Shown: in pieces, positions 7,797 to 15,447 of the stretch
Layout: each line of letters opens with the position of its first letter
How positions within the stretch are numbered: position 1 is the first letter of the stretch
Assembly: GCA_029552545.1 (NCBI GenBank)
Contig: JAKPDO010000003.1
Coordinates: 52,812 to 116,811, forward strand
Source: Planctomycetota bacterium
GTDB taxonomy: Bacteria; Planctomycetota; Phycisphaerae; Sedimentisphaerales; Anaerohalosphaeraceae
Length of the DNA stretch: 64,000 bases
Direction: 5' to 3'
The notes under the pieces: model-generated
What the model was told of the DNA's origin: nothing
The model's database searches: none
What the model saw: only the letters and a program-made list of their open reading frames with translations
Position numbers and translations under genes: made by a program

Positions 7797-8480
7797 TTAA
7801 AACTGTCGGTTTCTGAACTCCTGCCATAGCGGCAGGGCGAGGATAAGCATAGAGAGGCCGGTACAGAGAAAATTCAGAGCCGGCGTTTTCGGATAAAAGC
7901 AAAAATACAGCGACATAAACACAAAAATGACCGGGAACAGCCGCGTCGTGTACCATTTGGCTGTCAGGACGGAACTCAGAGAGGATGCAAAATAGACAAC
8001 AAGTCCCTGTGAAATCAGAAACAATCCTTCCAGCCAGACGTGAGGCATGGGCGGCGGGGAATAATCCACTGCAAAGACGCTGTACAAAAACAGCAAAGTC
8101 CAGAGGCTTAGAAGAGATAGGGCAAAGCCCAAAACGGCGGCAGTGATTTTGACAAAGAAAACGGCTGTGCGGGTGATATTTCGATGAAGCAAAAACGTCC
8201 AGGTTCTGGTAAAGGACGGAAACCAAAACTGGCGTATGCTGAATGCGGCACCAAGACACAGCGATAGGAAAAGCAGAATCGAGCCGGCGCCGGAAAGGCT
8301 GGACCATCGAAAGAGATAAAACGGATCAATCTCTTCCTTTGCTTCATCATCTGGATAATAAGGAAAAGTAGTTGGTTGAATGACGATTTGGAATCCAAAA
8401 ATAAAGAGAATTCCTGCGGCCAGCAGGACCCAGGGCAGACATTCGCGAATTTCTTTACGCAGCAGAGCAAGGTATTTCAT
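7797..8480 (-). CDS. ABC-2-type transporter permease
   Basis: This 227-aa integral membrane protein has about six hydrophobic segments, beginning after a short basic N-terminus (MKYLALLRKEIRE) typical of ABC-2 permeases of the YtrC/YhaP kind. Its start overlaps the stop of the ATPase gene by 4 nt, so the two are translationally coupled. With the ATPase it should form an exporter or cell-envelope transporter. The substrate cannot be read from the sequence; GntR/YtrA-controlled systems of this type often respond to cell-wall-active compounds. Confidence 0.8.
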   Translation of the reverse strand: MKYLALLRKEIRECLPWVLLAAGILFIFGFQIVIQPTTFPYYPDDEAKEEIDPFYLFRWSSLSGAGSILLFLSLCLGAAFSIRQFWFPSFTRTWTFLLHRNITRTAVFFVKITAAVLGFALSLLSLWTLLFLYSVFAVDYSPPPMPHVWLEGLFLISQGLVVYFASSLSSVLTAKWYTTRLFPVIFVFMSLYFCFYPKTPALNFLCTGLSMLILALPLWQEFRNRQF

Positions 8481-9400
8481 ACAGGCATCTCCCAGCTAAA
8501 AAGTTTTCGGGCTTGTTTGGGGCCGGTAAACTCGATGAACTGGTCCTCAATGGACATCGGTACGGGTTCGACGGCGGCCTGGTGCCGGCGGGCCCATTCA
8601 TAAATCGCCTCTTCGGGGGTTTTGACGACGGTGGCCTCGAGCATCTGCTGATTACGTTTGGAATAAATCAGACCCGGCAGCGTATCGACGGGGATGTTCG
8701 GCTGCGGGAACTCAAAGAGATACTTTCGGATCTGCATGCGGAACTCTTCGAGGGTGCAGTCGGCCCGAAGGACGCCTTTGTCAATGACGGCGATTCGGTC
8801 GGCCACCCGCTCCACATCGCTCAGGATGTGGCTGGAAAAAAGAATGGTGCGTCCTTCCTTTTGTATCAGATGAACCATCCCCTCCAGAAACTGCCGGCGG
8901 ACTGCCGCATCCAGACCGAGCATCGGGTCGTCCATAATTAGCAGTTCGGGATTGGCGGCCAGCGTGAGGGCCAGATTGACCTGAGCCCGCTGGCCGTTGG
9001 AGAGCGTCTTGATTTTTCGTTTCGGGGATAATTCGAAATAGTCGAGCATTTCCGCAAAAAACCGCCGGTCCCATTGGTCGGGATAAAAGGCCTTCTGAAA
9101 GTGTTCGAGCTCCCGGATTGTCATCCAGCGTTCAAGGTGATGGCCTTCGGTGATGTAGCCGATGCGGCTTCGCAGGGACGGCGGCAGATTGTCGGAGGGA
9201 TGCCCGAATACTTCGGCACGGCCGGCGGTCGGCGCAAGCAGCCCGAGAATCAGTTTAATCGCCGTGGTTTTGCCGGAACCGTTTCGGCCGAGCAGCCCGT
9301 AAACGCATCCCTTGGGGACACACAGGTTCAGATGATCCAGTGCAGGGGTCTTGTGATAATATTTGGTTAGTTGGAAAGTCTGCAGGACGAAATCGTTCAT
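8477..9400 (-). CDS. ABC transporter ATP-binding protein
   Basis: The 307-aa protein is a single nucleotide-binding domain plus a C-terminal extension. Walker A is GRNGSGKTT at residues 38-46. The signature motif is the variant LSNGQ, Walker B reads LLIMDDP, so the usual catalytic glutamate is an aspartate, and the switch histidine follows in FSSHILSDVE. It resembles the YtrB/CcmA/NatA group that drives ABC-2 permeases. It starts 2 nt after the gntR stop and overlaps the permease gene. The conservative E-to-D change may slow hydrolysis but is found in other members of this group. Confidence 0.93.
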   Translation of the reverse strand: MNDFVLQTFQLTKYYHKTPALDHLNLCVPKGCVYGLLGRNGSGKTTAIKLILGLLAPTAGRAEVFGHPSDNLPPSLRSRIGYITEGHHLERWMTIRELEHFQKAFYPDQWDRRFFAEMLDYFELSPKRKIKTLSNGQRAQVNLALTLAANPELLIMDDPMLGLDAAVRRQFLEGMVHLIQKEGRTILFSSHILSDVERVADRIAVIDKGVLRADCTLEEFRMQIRKYLFEFPQPNIPVDTLPGLIYSKRNQQMLEATVVKTPEEAIYEWARRHQAAVEPVPMSIEDQFIEFTGPKQARKLFSWEMPV

Positions 9401-9402
9401 CG

Positions 9403-9813
9403 TTAGGGGCTCCTTTTATTTTGTTCAGACAGAAAACGGCGGACTCGGTTTTCAAAAAATTCGATGAGCTTCTCCGGTGTCAGGCCCAGATTCAGGCCCT
9501 GAACAATAAGTGTATCGATGCGCTGGCCGAGCAGATTCAGTTGAGCGAGGTCTTTATTGTCTTGAAGGGCGGGGTCGAGGACAAAGGTGCCCGAGCCGGT
9601 TTTGGAGGCGACAAAACCCTGCTGTTCCAGCTCGAGGTAAGCCCGTGCGACGGTATTGGGGTTGATAACCAGCTCTTCGGCCAGTTTCCGCACGGGCGGC
9701 AGTTTATCGCCCGGCCGGAGATGACCGAGAGCAATCGCCCGGCTGATTTGAGAGGCAATCTGTACATAAAGAGGCTCTTTTGAACCAGGCGAGATTTGAA
9801 CCCAAAGGGCCAT
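9403..9813 (-). CDS. GntR-family (YtrA-like) transcriptional regulator
   Basis: From the ATG at 9813, preceded by GGGAGGA, the product is 136 aa; upstream in-frame codons lie inside the operator region. An N-terminal winged helix-turn-helix (about residues 10-75) includes PLYVQIASQI, GDKLPPVRKLAEEL, NPNTVARAYLELEQQG and GSGTFV, followed by only about 60 residues. That short all-helical tail is the mark of the YtrA subfamily, which usually represses its own ABC transporter operon. It is the first gene of the operon, and palindromic operator-like sites lie just upstream, so autoregulation is likely. Confidence 0.92.
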   Translation of the reverse strand: MALWVQISPGSKEPLYVQIASQISRAIALGHLRPGDKLPPVRKLAEELVINPNTVARAYLELEQQGFVASKTGSGTFVLDPALQDNKDLAQLNLLGQRIDTLIVQGLNLGLTPEKLIEFFENRVRRFLSEQNKRSP

Positions 9814-9830
9814 GAAAAAATCCTCCCAAA

Positions 9831-9862
9831 TAATACATATTGTATTAAACGTCTTAATACAA
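9831..9862. promoter_or_regulatory. Candidate GntR operator array
   Basis: TTGTATTAA (9840-9848) and TTAATACAA (9854-9862) form a perfect palindrome with a 5-nt centre. It overlaps a second palindrome made of TAATACA (9831-9837) and TGTATTA (9841-9847). The three half-sites lie 17-49 nt upstream of the regulator start. GT-N-AC palindromes of this kind are typical GntR-family sites. Confidence 0.7.
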
Positions 9863-9873
9863 TTTTCGTCCTT

Positions 9874-9879
9874 TGTCAA
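9874..9879 (-). promoter_or_regulatory. Candidate -35 element of the gntR-ABC operon promoter
   Basis: On the minus strand a perfect TTGACA reads from 9879 to 9874. At 17 nt spacing the -10 position would be 9856-9851 (TAAGAC, weak), inside the palindromic operator. A promoter overlapped by its operator would fit repression by the GntR protein. Confidence 0.4.
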
Positions 9880-9920
9880 CTTTTTTAAAAAAGAATATGA
9901 CAATACCCTAACTGTTTGTT

Positions 9921-10865
9921 ATGGAGATAGTTATATTCTCTTTTGAGAACAGCAAATCCATGGGACCGATATCAAAAAGTCGGATGGAAATAGAGCGAAA
10001 GACGGGAAAGTATAAACTCCGCCGTCCCGGCGTTGCCGGCTTGACCTGGGAGGATATGGAGCGGCTGGAACGTCTTGTAGAAAAAGGACTTCGGGTATCC
10101 GGCCTTTATAAAATCGGCTTTCAAAATCTTTACGATTTGCGGATTGAGAAGGTCGAAATCACTTCTGAACGTCTGCCGGAGGCGTTTGATGGGCTGCAGA
10201 TTCTATGGCTGTCGGATTTTCATATCGAACCGCTGGAGGGACTGCCGGAGGCCTTAATAAAGGCCGTGGAACCGCTTGATTATGATTTAGCCGTGTTAGG
10301 CGGGGATTGTGCCTTTCATTACGACCTGACGGAAAAGGCGGTTGAGCAGATGCACAAGATTGCCGAGCCGCTCCTGAAGCGTGTGCCTGTTTACGGGATT
10401 TTAGGCAATCATGACCGGTATGAAATGGGCCGCATCCTGGAACATTGGGGGGTTCGGATGCTTGTCAATGAGAATTGCCGAATAGAGCGAGACGGCCGGG
10501 CCCTCTATCTGGCCGCTGTAGATGACTGCCATTATTACAAAGGGGATGATTTAGAGGCCGCCTCATCCGGAATACCGGATGATTGTTTCAAGATTCTGCT
10601 CTCGCATTCGCCGGAAATTATCAACAAAATGGATGGATATTTGTTTGATTTATGCCTTTGCGGCCACACTCACGGCGGACAAGTCTGCCTGCCGAACGGT
10701 TTCCCGCCCGTCATTTGTTCATCTGTCAGCAGACGATTTGCAAAGGGCTTGTGGAAAAAAGATGCCATGCTCGGCTATACATCCAGAGGCATAGGAGTTT
10801 CCGGAATAGCGGTTCGGTTTTTTTGCCCGCCTGAAATTACCCTGTTAACTCTGCGAAAGAAATAG
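9921..10865 (+). CDS. Metallophosphoesterase (YaeI/YkuE-like)
   Basis: This calcineurin-type phosphoesterase has all five metal-site blocks in order: SDFH, GGD, GNHD, LSHSPE and GHTHGGQ. The position and wording of these motifs match the YaeI/YkuE branch, whose members act on phospholipid or UDP-diacylglycerol-like substrates. There is no obvious transmembrane segment, although an N-terminal extension of about 85 residues precedes the catalytic domain. The longest frame starts at an ATG at 9921; an ATG at 9960 is a possible alternative. It runs away from the gntR gene and may be co-transcribed with ppk2, 76 nt downstream. Confidence 0.85.
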   Translation: MEIVIFSFENSKSMGPISKSRMEIERKTGKYKLRRPGVAGLTWEDMERLERLVEKGLRVSGLYKIGFQNLYDLRIEKVEITSERLPEAFDGLQILWLSDFHIEPLEGLPEALIKAVEPLDYDLAVLGGDCAFHYDLTEKAVEQMHKIAEPLLKRVPVYGILGNHDRYEMGRILEHWGVRMLVNENCRIERDGRALYLAAVDDCHYYKGDDLEAASSGIPDDCFKILLSHSPEIINKMDGYLFDLCLCGHTHGGQVCLPNGFPPVICSSVSRRFAKGLWKKDAMLGYTSRGIGVSGIAVRFFCPPEITLLTLRKK

Positions 10866-10889
10866 ACGATAACAACCGGTAAGGAGAGG

Positions 10890-10933
10890 ATGAAGAAGAT
10901 GCAGTACGTCCTGTAATAGCCCTTTTTTACAGG
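10890..10933 (+). promoter_or_regulatory. Mini-ORF plus hairpin upstream of ppk2 (possible translational attenuator)
   Basis: An AAGGAGAGG site is followed by an 8-codon frame (10890-10916, MKKMQYVL then TAA). Its stop lies in CCTGTAA (10910-10916), which pairs perfectly with TTACAGG (10927-10933) across a 10-nt loop. The right arm covers part of the AGGAG ribosome binding site of the PPK2 gene. Confidence 0.4.
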
Positions 10934-10941
10934 AGAAAACG

Positions 10942-11769
10942 ATGAGTAAGGACAAGAAAAAGAAGGGGGAAAAGTCTGCTGCGGAGAAGCCGGAAAAGCT
11001 TGACAAGAAATTTTATGAGAAGGAACTGGAAAAACTTCAAATCGAACTGGTAAAGCTTCAGGAGTGGATTAAGCACAAAGGTCTGAAGGTTGTTGTCCTT
11101 TTTGAAGGACGCGATGCTGCCGGCAAGGGAGGAGTCATCAAACGAATCACGCAAAAGCTCAATCCCCGCATCTGCCGGGTGGTGGCTTTGGGAACGCCCA
11201 CAGAGAAAGAAAAGACGCAATGGTATTTTCAGCGGTATGTTGCCCATCTGCCGTCAGCGGGTGAAATGGTTCTGTTTGACCGCAGCTGGTACAATCGAGC
11301 AGGCGTGGAGCGGGTGATGGGATTCTGCACGGAGGAGGAATACCGCGAGTTTCTGCGCTCCTGTCCGGAATTCGAACGCATGCTGATTCGCTCGGGGATT
11401 ATTCTGATTAAATATTGGTTTTCCGTCAGCGATGAAGAGCAGGAGCGTCGTTTTCAGGCCCGTCTGGAGGACCCGACCAAGCGGTGGAAGCTGAGCCCCA
11501 TGGATTTGGAGTCCCGGGCCCGCTGGGTCGAATATTCCAAGGCCAAGGATGAGATGTTCGCACATACAGACATCAAACAGGCGCCGTGGTATGTGGTGGA
11601 GGCGGACGATAAACGGCGGGCCCGCCTGAACTGCATTGCCCATCTTCTGAGCATGATTCCGTATAAGGACCTGACGCCGCCGCCGATTAAACTTCCGCCC
11701 CGGCAGAAGGACAAAGGTTATGTACGGCCGCCGATTACGGACCAAAACTTTGTTCCGCAGGTTTATTGA
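10942..11769 (+). CDS. ppk2: Polyphosphate kinase 2 family protein
   Basis: PPK2 enzymes transfer phosphate between polyphosphate and nucleotides, usually regenerating GDP/GTP or ADP/ATP. The 275-aa protein starts with a lysine/glutamate-rich segment of about 30 residues and then the conserved domain. Walker A reads EGRDAAGKGG (about residues 54-63). The family segments GTPTEKEKTQWYFQRY, the Walker B region FDRSWYNRAGVE and KLSPMDLESRARWVEYSKAKDEM are present. Length and motifs fit a single-domain class I PPK2. The start ATG at 10942 has AGGAG, part of which could be hidden in a hairpin with an upstream mini-ORF. Confidence 0.93.
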   Translation: MSKDKKKKGEKSAAEKPEKLDKKFYEKELEKLQIELVKLQEWIKHKGLKVVVLFEGRDAAGKGGVIKRITQKLNPRICRVVALGTPTEKEKTQWYFQRYVAHLPSAGEMVLFDRSWYNRAGVERVMGFCTEEEYREFLRSCPEFERMLIRSGIILIKYWFSVSDEEQERRFQARLEDPTKRWKLSPMDLESRARWVEYSKAKDEMFAHTDIKQAPWYVVEADDKRRARLNCIAHLLSMIPYKDLTPPPIKLPPRQKDKGYVRPPITDQNFVPQVY

Positions 11770-11793
11770 ATATCGACAGCGGTTTCTGTCAGA

Positions 11794-12261
11794 TTAGCGG
11801 GGTTGATTGACCAACGACGAAACTCGCTCGGCAACATCGGGCAGCAATCGCTTCAGCCGGGGACTGAGCTCCATCGTGCAGGCAATCCTTTCAGGCTGGA
11901 TTCCTATGATGATTACTTCTTTCGGCGCCTGTCCAAGCATTTTCGCCATGGCGAGGGTCTGCGGCAGGTCTAAATCGTGAAGCGATAAAGCCGAGGGGTT
12001 CGGCGGCTGCAGTTCATCCGGTGTCATCTGCACGATGGTTCCCGGTGGATAGTTTCCATCGATTGCATCAATCAGAATCACCCGCTCATAACGGCACAAT
12101 GTGTCAAGCAGGTCAGCACCGGCCGTGCCGCCGTCCAGGATATCCACGGAATCCGGCAGAGGACAATTTCGCAGATGTTCAATGACCCGCACTCCGATTC
12201 CTTCATCGCCGAGAAGGATATTGCCGATGCCCAAAATTAACGTTCGGGGTTTTTCCGCCAT
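11794..12261 (-). CDS. [NiFe] hydrogenase maturation protease
   Basis: The 155-aa protein is a HyaD/HybD-type endopeptidase that removes the C-terminal tail of the hydrogenase large subunit after nickel insertion. It has the N-terminal GIGNILLGDEGIGVR with the metal-binding glutamate, then DGGTAGADLL with the second acidic ligand, and the HDLDLPQTL histidine region near residue 93. It begins immediately after the stop of the large subunit gene, so it is almost certainly translated with its target. It converges on ppk2 across a 24-nt gap that holds a weak GACAG/CTGTC hairpin. Confidence 0.93.
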   Translation of the reverse strand: MAEKPRTLILGIGNILLGDEGIGVRVIEHLRNCPLPDSVDILDGGTAGADLLDTLCRYERVILIDAIDGNYPPGTIVQMTPDELQPPNPSALSLHDLDLPQTLAMAKMLGQAPKEVIIIGIQPERIACTMELSPRLKRLLPDVAERVSSLVNQPR

Positions 12262-13761
12262 TCAAAGACAGCATCCCGTCTGAACAACCGTTTGGGCCTT
12301 GGTCTGGTCCGGACGGAGCAGATGCACCGAACAGGCCAGACAGGGGTCAAAGGAATGAATCACCCGCAAAATTTCCACCGGTTGCGAGATGTCCGCCACC
12401 GGTGTTCCGATTAAGGCCTGTTCAAGGGGGCCGGGCTGGTTTTGGTCATCCCGCGGAGAAGCATTCCAGGAAGTCGGGGTAATTACCTGATATCGCACGA
12501 TTTTTCCTTTTGCTGTGGTGCTTCCGGCCGGAATGTATGGACTGATGGTTGACCAGTGGCCTAAAGCCCCCCGCGGGGCTTCGGTCAGACCGATACCGTT
12601 CAGCGGATTTGGAACGGTCGGAATGGCTGGTTTTGAATAAGAGGGTGCCCCTACGGAAAGTTCGTTCAGCCAGCCCGAGGTGTGATCGGCACTGTCCATA
12701 GCATATGCGATTTTTTGGGCTTCGAGGGCTCGTGCCATCAGACGGTCCATAACGGAAATTCCGTTTCGGTAATCTCCGTTTACCCACATCCTGGCCAGCG
12801 GTCCCAGTTCATAAACCTGCCCATTATAGCGGGGCGCCTTGATCCAGGAATAAGCCCCTTCCTTGTACCGGTCGGCTTCGGTTTCTCCAACGGAAGGATT
12901 CAGGCCGCTGGGACTGCTGAACCAGGAATAGTTGACGTCTTCGGTAATCACAGCCGGGTCCACCGGTTCAACAGAGGTTCCGTCGTATCTGCCCCGAGCC
13001 AGCAGTTTTGAAGTGCCTGCGTTGTTCAGGTCAAAAACACCGTAGGCGAGCAGTTTCCCGCATCCGCGTCCGATTTGCGAATACTGCGGAAAGAGGTCTT
13101 TTAATGCCTGAGTGTCCGGAACAAAGACCGTATCAATAAACTGCTTGATTTCATCAAGCAAAGCCCGAAAGGCCGCTATTTTCTCTGTAGAGGCCGCATC
13201 CAGGCATCCGCCCGGCATGAAGCTGGCCGGATGCGGCAGTTTGCCGCCGAACAGGGCTCCCATCTGGTGGGCCTTTCGGCGGATGGTGAGGGCTTGGACA
13301 TAATGGCTGACAAACGTTTCCGCCAAAGCACCGGAGAGCATGTCCGAAGTAATAAAACGCGGGGCCCACGGGGCCATGTCCAAAATGGGCTGGGTGTTGA
13401 TATAATCCAGGGCGGCCAGATGATAGAAATGCAGGATGTGCGACTGGATATAGTTGGCACCCAGTATGAGGTTTCTCAGGATGCGTCCATTGGTTGCAGG
13501 GGCAGCTCCGAAAGCGTTTTCCAGGGATAAGCAGCTTGCCATAGCATGAGACACTGGACAGACTCCGCAGATTCGCTGTGTAAGGATTGGTGCGTCGAAT
13601 GCATCGTGATTGATGAGGATTTTTTCAAAGCCCCGGAACATCACCCCGCAGCTTTTGGCGTCCACAACCTGCAACTGGTTATCGACGGTATCCACCGTTA
13701 CTTCAATTTTCAAATGTCCTTCGATTCGTGTAATAGGGTCTATTGTAAAGGTTGTTGCCAT
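12262..13761 (-). CDS. [NiFe] hydrogenase large subunit
   Basis: This 499-aa protein carries the Ni-Fe active site. The N-terminal L1 motif is RICGVCPVSHA and the C-terminal L2 motif is DPCLACSVH, giving the four cysteine ligands. Nineteen residues follow the histidine and would be removed by the adjacent protease. The start reads MATTFTIDPITRIEGHL, as in uptake (group 1) hydrogenases of Desulfovibrio type. It has no signal of its own and would be exported with the Tat-targeted small subunit. Gene order on the minus strand is small subunit, large subunit, protease. No cytochrome b or accessory hyp genes are in the window. Confidence 0.96.
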   Translation of the reverse strand: MATTFTIDPITRIEGHLKIEVTVDTVDNQLQVVDAKSCGVMFRGFEKILINHDAFDAPILTQRICGVCPVSHAMASCLSLENAFGAAPATNGRILRNLILGANYIQSHILHFYHLAALDYINTQPILDMAPWAPRFITSDMLSGALAETFVSHYVQALTIRRKAHQMGALFGGKLPHPASFMPGGCLDAASTEKIAAFRALLDEIKQFIDTVFVPDTQALKDLFPQYSQIGRGCGKLLAYGVFDLNNAGTSKLLARGRYDGTSVEPVDPAVITEDVNYSWFSSPSGLNPSVGETEADRYKEGAYSWIKAPRYNGQVYELGPLARMWVNGDYRNGISVMDRLMARALEAQKIAYAMDSADHTSGWLNELSVGAPSYSKPAIPTVPNPLNGIGLTEAPRGALGHWSTISPYIPAGSTTAKGKIVRYQVITPTSWNASPRDDQNQPGPLEQALIGTPVADISQPVEILRVIHSFDPCLACSVHLLRPDQTKAQTVVQTGCCL

Positions 13762-13817
13762 TTTTCATCTCCTCATGTCTGCTGGGTCTGATTTTCTCAG
13801 ATGCTTTTCCGCGGGAT

Positions 13818-14867
13818 TCAGGAGCCCGTAATGAAGGGAGTCTTTCCATCCGGAAAATCCGGTTCAACACATCCGCAGCACGGAGTTCGGGCTTCGACAC
13901 ACCAATTCACGCCGTTTTGGCCTGGGCCGCCGCTGTTCCATTTCAGGACAGGGCAGTTTGACCAAGTGGTTTTGCCTTCGCAGCCGAGGGCTTCAAGACA
14001 GCCGTAATCCCCGAGAGTTTCTGCCTGCGGCGGTTCTGAACCGGGCCAGCGGGAGGGATGGAACAGGCATTTTGCGTGTACTCTCTGGCTGCTGGAATCT
14101 CCGAACAAATCCGCCGGACGGCCTTTGCTGTCGAGAGTTACCGTTTGTCCGGCCAGCACCTTCAGCAGGGTCAGTACGAACCAGTCCGGATGCGCCGGAC
14201 AGCCGGGGATATTGATGAGAGGTTTGCTGTATCCCAGCTCAATGAGTTTGGCTGATACGCCTTTAGCGCCGGTGGGATTGGGAGCCGCCTGAGGGATGCC
14301 GCCGTAGCAGGCGCAGGTTCCGAGGGCAATGATTCTGTCGGCCTTTTGGCTGAGGATACTGAATGCCTCCTCCATCGAAAGGTGTCCCCCGATGTCGCAG
14401 AATTTCACGGGACAAGCAGTGTCTTCTGCAGGAATCGAACCTTCCACAACCAGGATATAACCTTGTTTGCAGAGAGTGTTGAAATCAACCAGATTCACTC
14501 GCCCGTCTTTATCCAGGTCAAATTTCAGCTCGGAACCTTCCATCAGCCATTGATTTTCAAATGCGGCCAGTTCCGTCAGATTAGGATGCGGCCCCAAGGC
14601 CCCCATAATTGCCAGGTCTCCAGCGGCTGCGATAAGGGTGGAATGGTATTCGAGGTTGATTTTATTCAAAAGGATGTCATCGATTGTAGTTGTTTTTACG
14701 CTGTTGAGCAGGGAAACACTGCATCCGCTACAGCTTTGCCCCTGAAGCCAAATGACGCGAGGGTCTCCGTTGCCGGCCATGGCTTTTTGAATCAGGTCAA
14801 ATGGAAGAACCGAAGTGATGCCTGCTGCACCGGCGATTTTGAGAAAATCCCGTCTGGACAATCGCAT
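13818..14867 (-). CDS. [NiFe] hydrogenase small subunit, Tat-exported, with an EF-hand-like insert
   Basis: The start is placed at the ATG at 14867 (349 aa), which gives a clean twin-arginine signal, MRLSRRDFLKIAGAAG. Cysteines for the iron-sulfur clusters are present: CSGC after the signal, GTCACYGG, NIPGCP, and the distal set in HAKC...GCLEALGC...CP and NWCVEARTPCCGC. The electron path from the active site therefore looks complete. Between residues of about 105 and 135 there is extra sequence containing DLDKDGRVNLVDF, which reads as a calcium-binding EF-hand or dockerin-like loop. No C-terminal membrane anchor is visible, so the enzyme is probably soluble in the periplasm. Confidence 0.95.
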   Translation of the reverse strand: MRLSRRDFLKIAGAAGITSVLPFDLIQKAMAGNGDPRVIWLQGQSCSGCSVSLLNSVKTTTIDDILLNKINLEYHSTLIAAAGDLAIMGALGPHPNLTELAAFENQWLMEGSELKFDLDKDGRVNLVDFNTLCKQGYILVVEGSIPAEDTACPVKFCDIGGHLSMEEAFSILSQKADRIIALGTCACYGGIPQAAPNPTGAKGVSAKLIELGYSKPLINIPGCPAHPDWFVLTLLKVLAGQTVTLDSKGRPADLFGDSSSQRVHAKCLFHPSRWPGSEPPQAETLGDYGCLEALGCEGKTTWSNCPVLKWNSGGPGQNGVNWCVEARTPCCGCVEPDFPDGKTPFITGS

Positions 14868-15215
14868 GTGTTTACCCTTTCCGTAAGGTTTCAAACCCTA
14901 ACCAGACAAGAGTCAATAAAAAACCCTGCTACACTGTATATTCCTCCTAAACAGGAAATTTTACTTACAGAAAAGGGAAGAAGTTAAAAAAATAATTTAG
15001 AACTTTCGTAAGTAATTGATATTAAAGATATTATGGAAATAAACTTTTTGGGTAAAAAAGCGAAAAAGAAACGTAAGTATAGATTTTTTCTATATAGGAT
15101 AACCCTATCTTTTTGTAAGATGAAGAGGGTGATCTCGAGGTTGGTTTTGCGGCAAAAACTGTTGATAAATAATTCTTGACGGGATACGAAACCCCGGCTA
15201 TATTTTTCATTTGTT
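14868..15215. other. Intergenic AT-rich region upstream of the hydrogenase operon and tRNA-Leu
   Basis: About 350 nt with no credible gene. It must hold the leftward hydrogenase promoter, but I see no confident -35/-10 pair for it. An AGGAGG at 14946-14951 (minus strand) is followed at once by GTG then a stop and is not coding. The only well-supported element is the tRNA promoter at its right edge. Confidence 0.6.
15176..15204 (+). promoter_or_regulatory. Promoter of tRNA-Leu
   Basis: TTGACG at 15176-15181, a 17-nt spacer and TATATT at 15199-15204 lie 12 nt upstream of the mature tRNA 5' end. Confidence 0.7.
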
Positions 15216-15300
15216 GCGGATGTGGCGGAATTGGCAGACGCGCAGGCTTCAGGTGCCTGTGGGCATTGCGCTCGTGGAGGTTCGACTCCTCTCATCCGCA
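15216..15300 (+). tRNA. tRNA-Leu, anticodon CAG
   Basis: The 85-nt sequence folds as a class II tRNA. The acceptor stem pairs GCGGATG (15216-15222) with CATCCGC (15293-15299), with discriminator A at 15300. The anticodon stem CAGGC/GCCTG encloses the loop TTCAGGT, giving anticodon CAG (leucine, CUG codons). A long variable arm and a T loop TTCGACT follow. The 3' CCA is not encoded. It has its own promoter and is transcribed alone or with the membrane protein gene downstream. Confidence 0.97.
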
Positions 15301-15392
15301 TTTTATCCCATTCCTTTTTACTTTTCTATCATATTTGACACGTCTTGTCCTCTTTTTTTAAGGGATTTTCGAAGTGATTACCGATATTCGCA

Positions 15393-15421
15393 TTGTAAGG
15401 GGGGGGAGTATCTGTTAAAAT
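15393..15421 (+). promoter_or_regulatory. Promoter with a G8 tract in its spacer
   Basis: TTGTAA at 15393-15398 and TAAAAT at 15416-15421 are separated by exactly 17 nt. The first eight spacer bases are a run of G (15399-15406). It lies 26 nt upstream of the membrane protein start. Confidence 0.55.
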
Positions 15422-15447
15422 AGTAAAAATTTTTCGGAGATGAAAAG

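Noticed and set aside
11770..11793. GACAG/CTGTC hairpin between ppk2 and the protease gene as a terminator
   Set aside because: Only a 5-bp stem and no T run on either strand; too weak to annotate.
14895..15170. Possible small RNA or riboswitch upstream of the hydrogenase operon
   Set aside because: The region is AT-rich with only short, weak hairpins, and nothing matches a riboswitch class I know.
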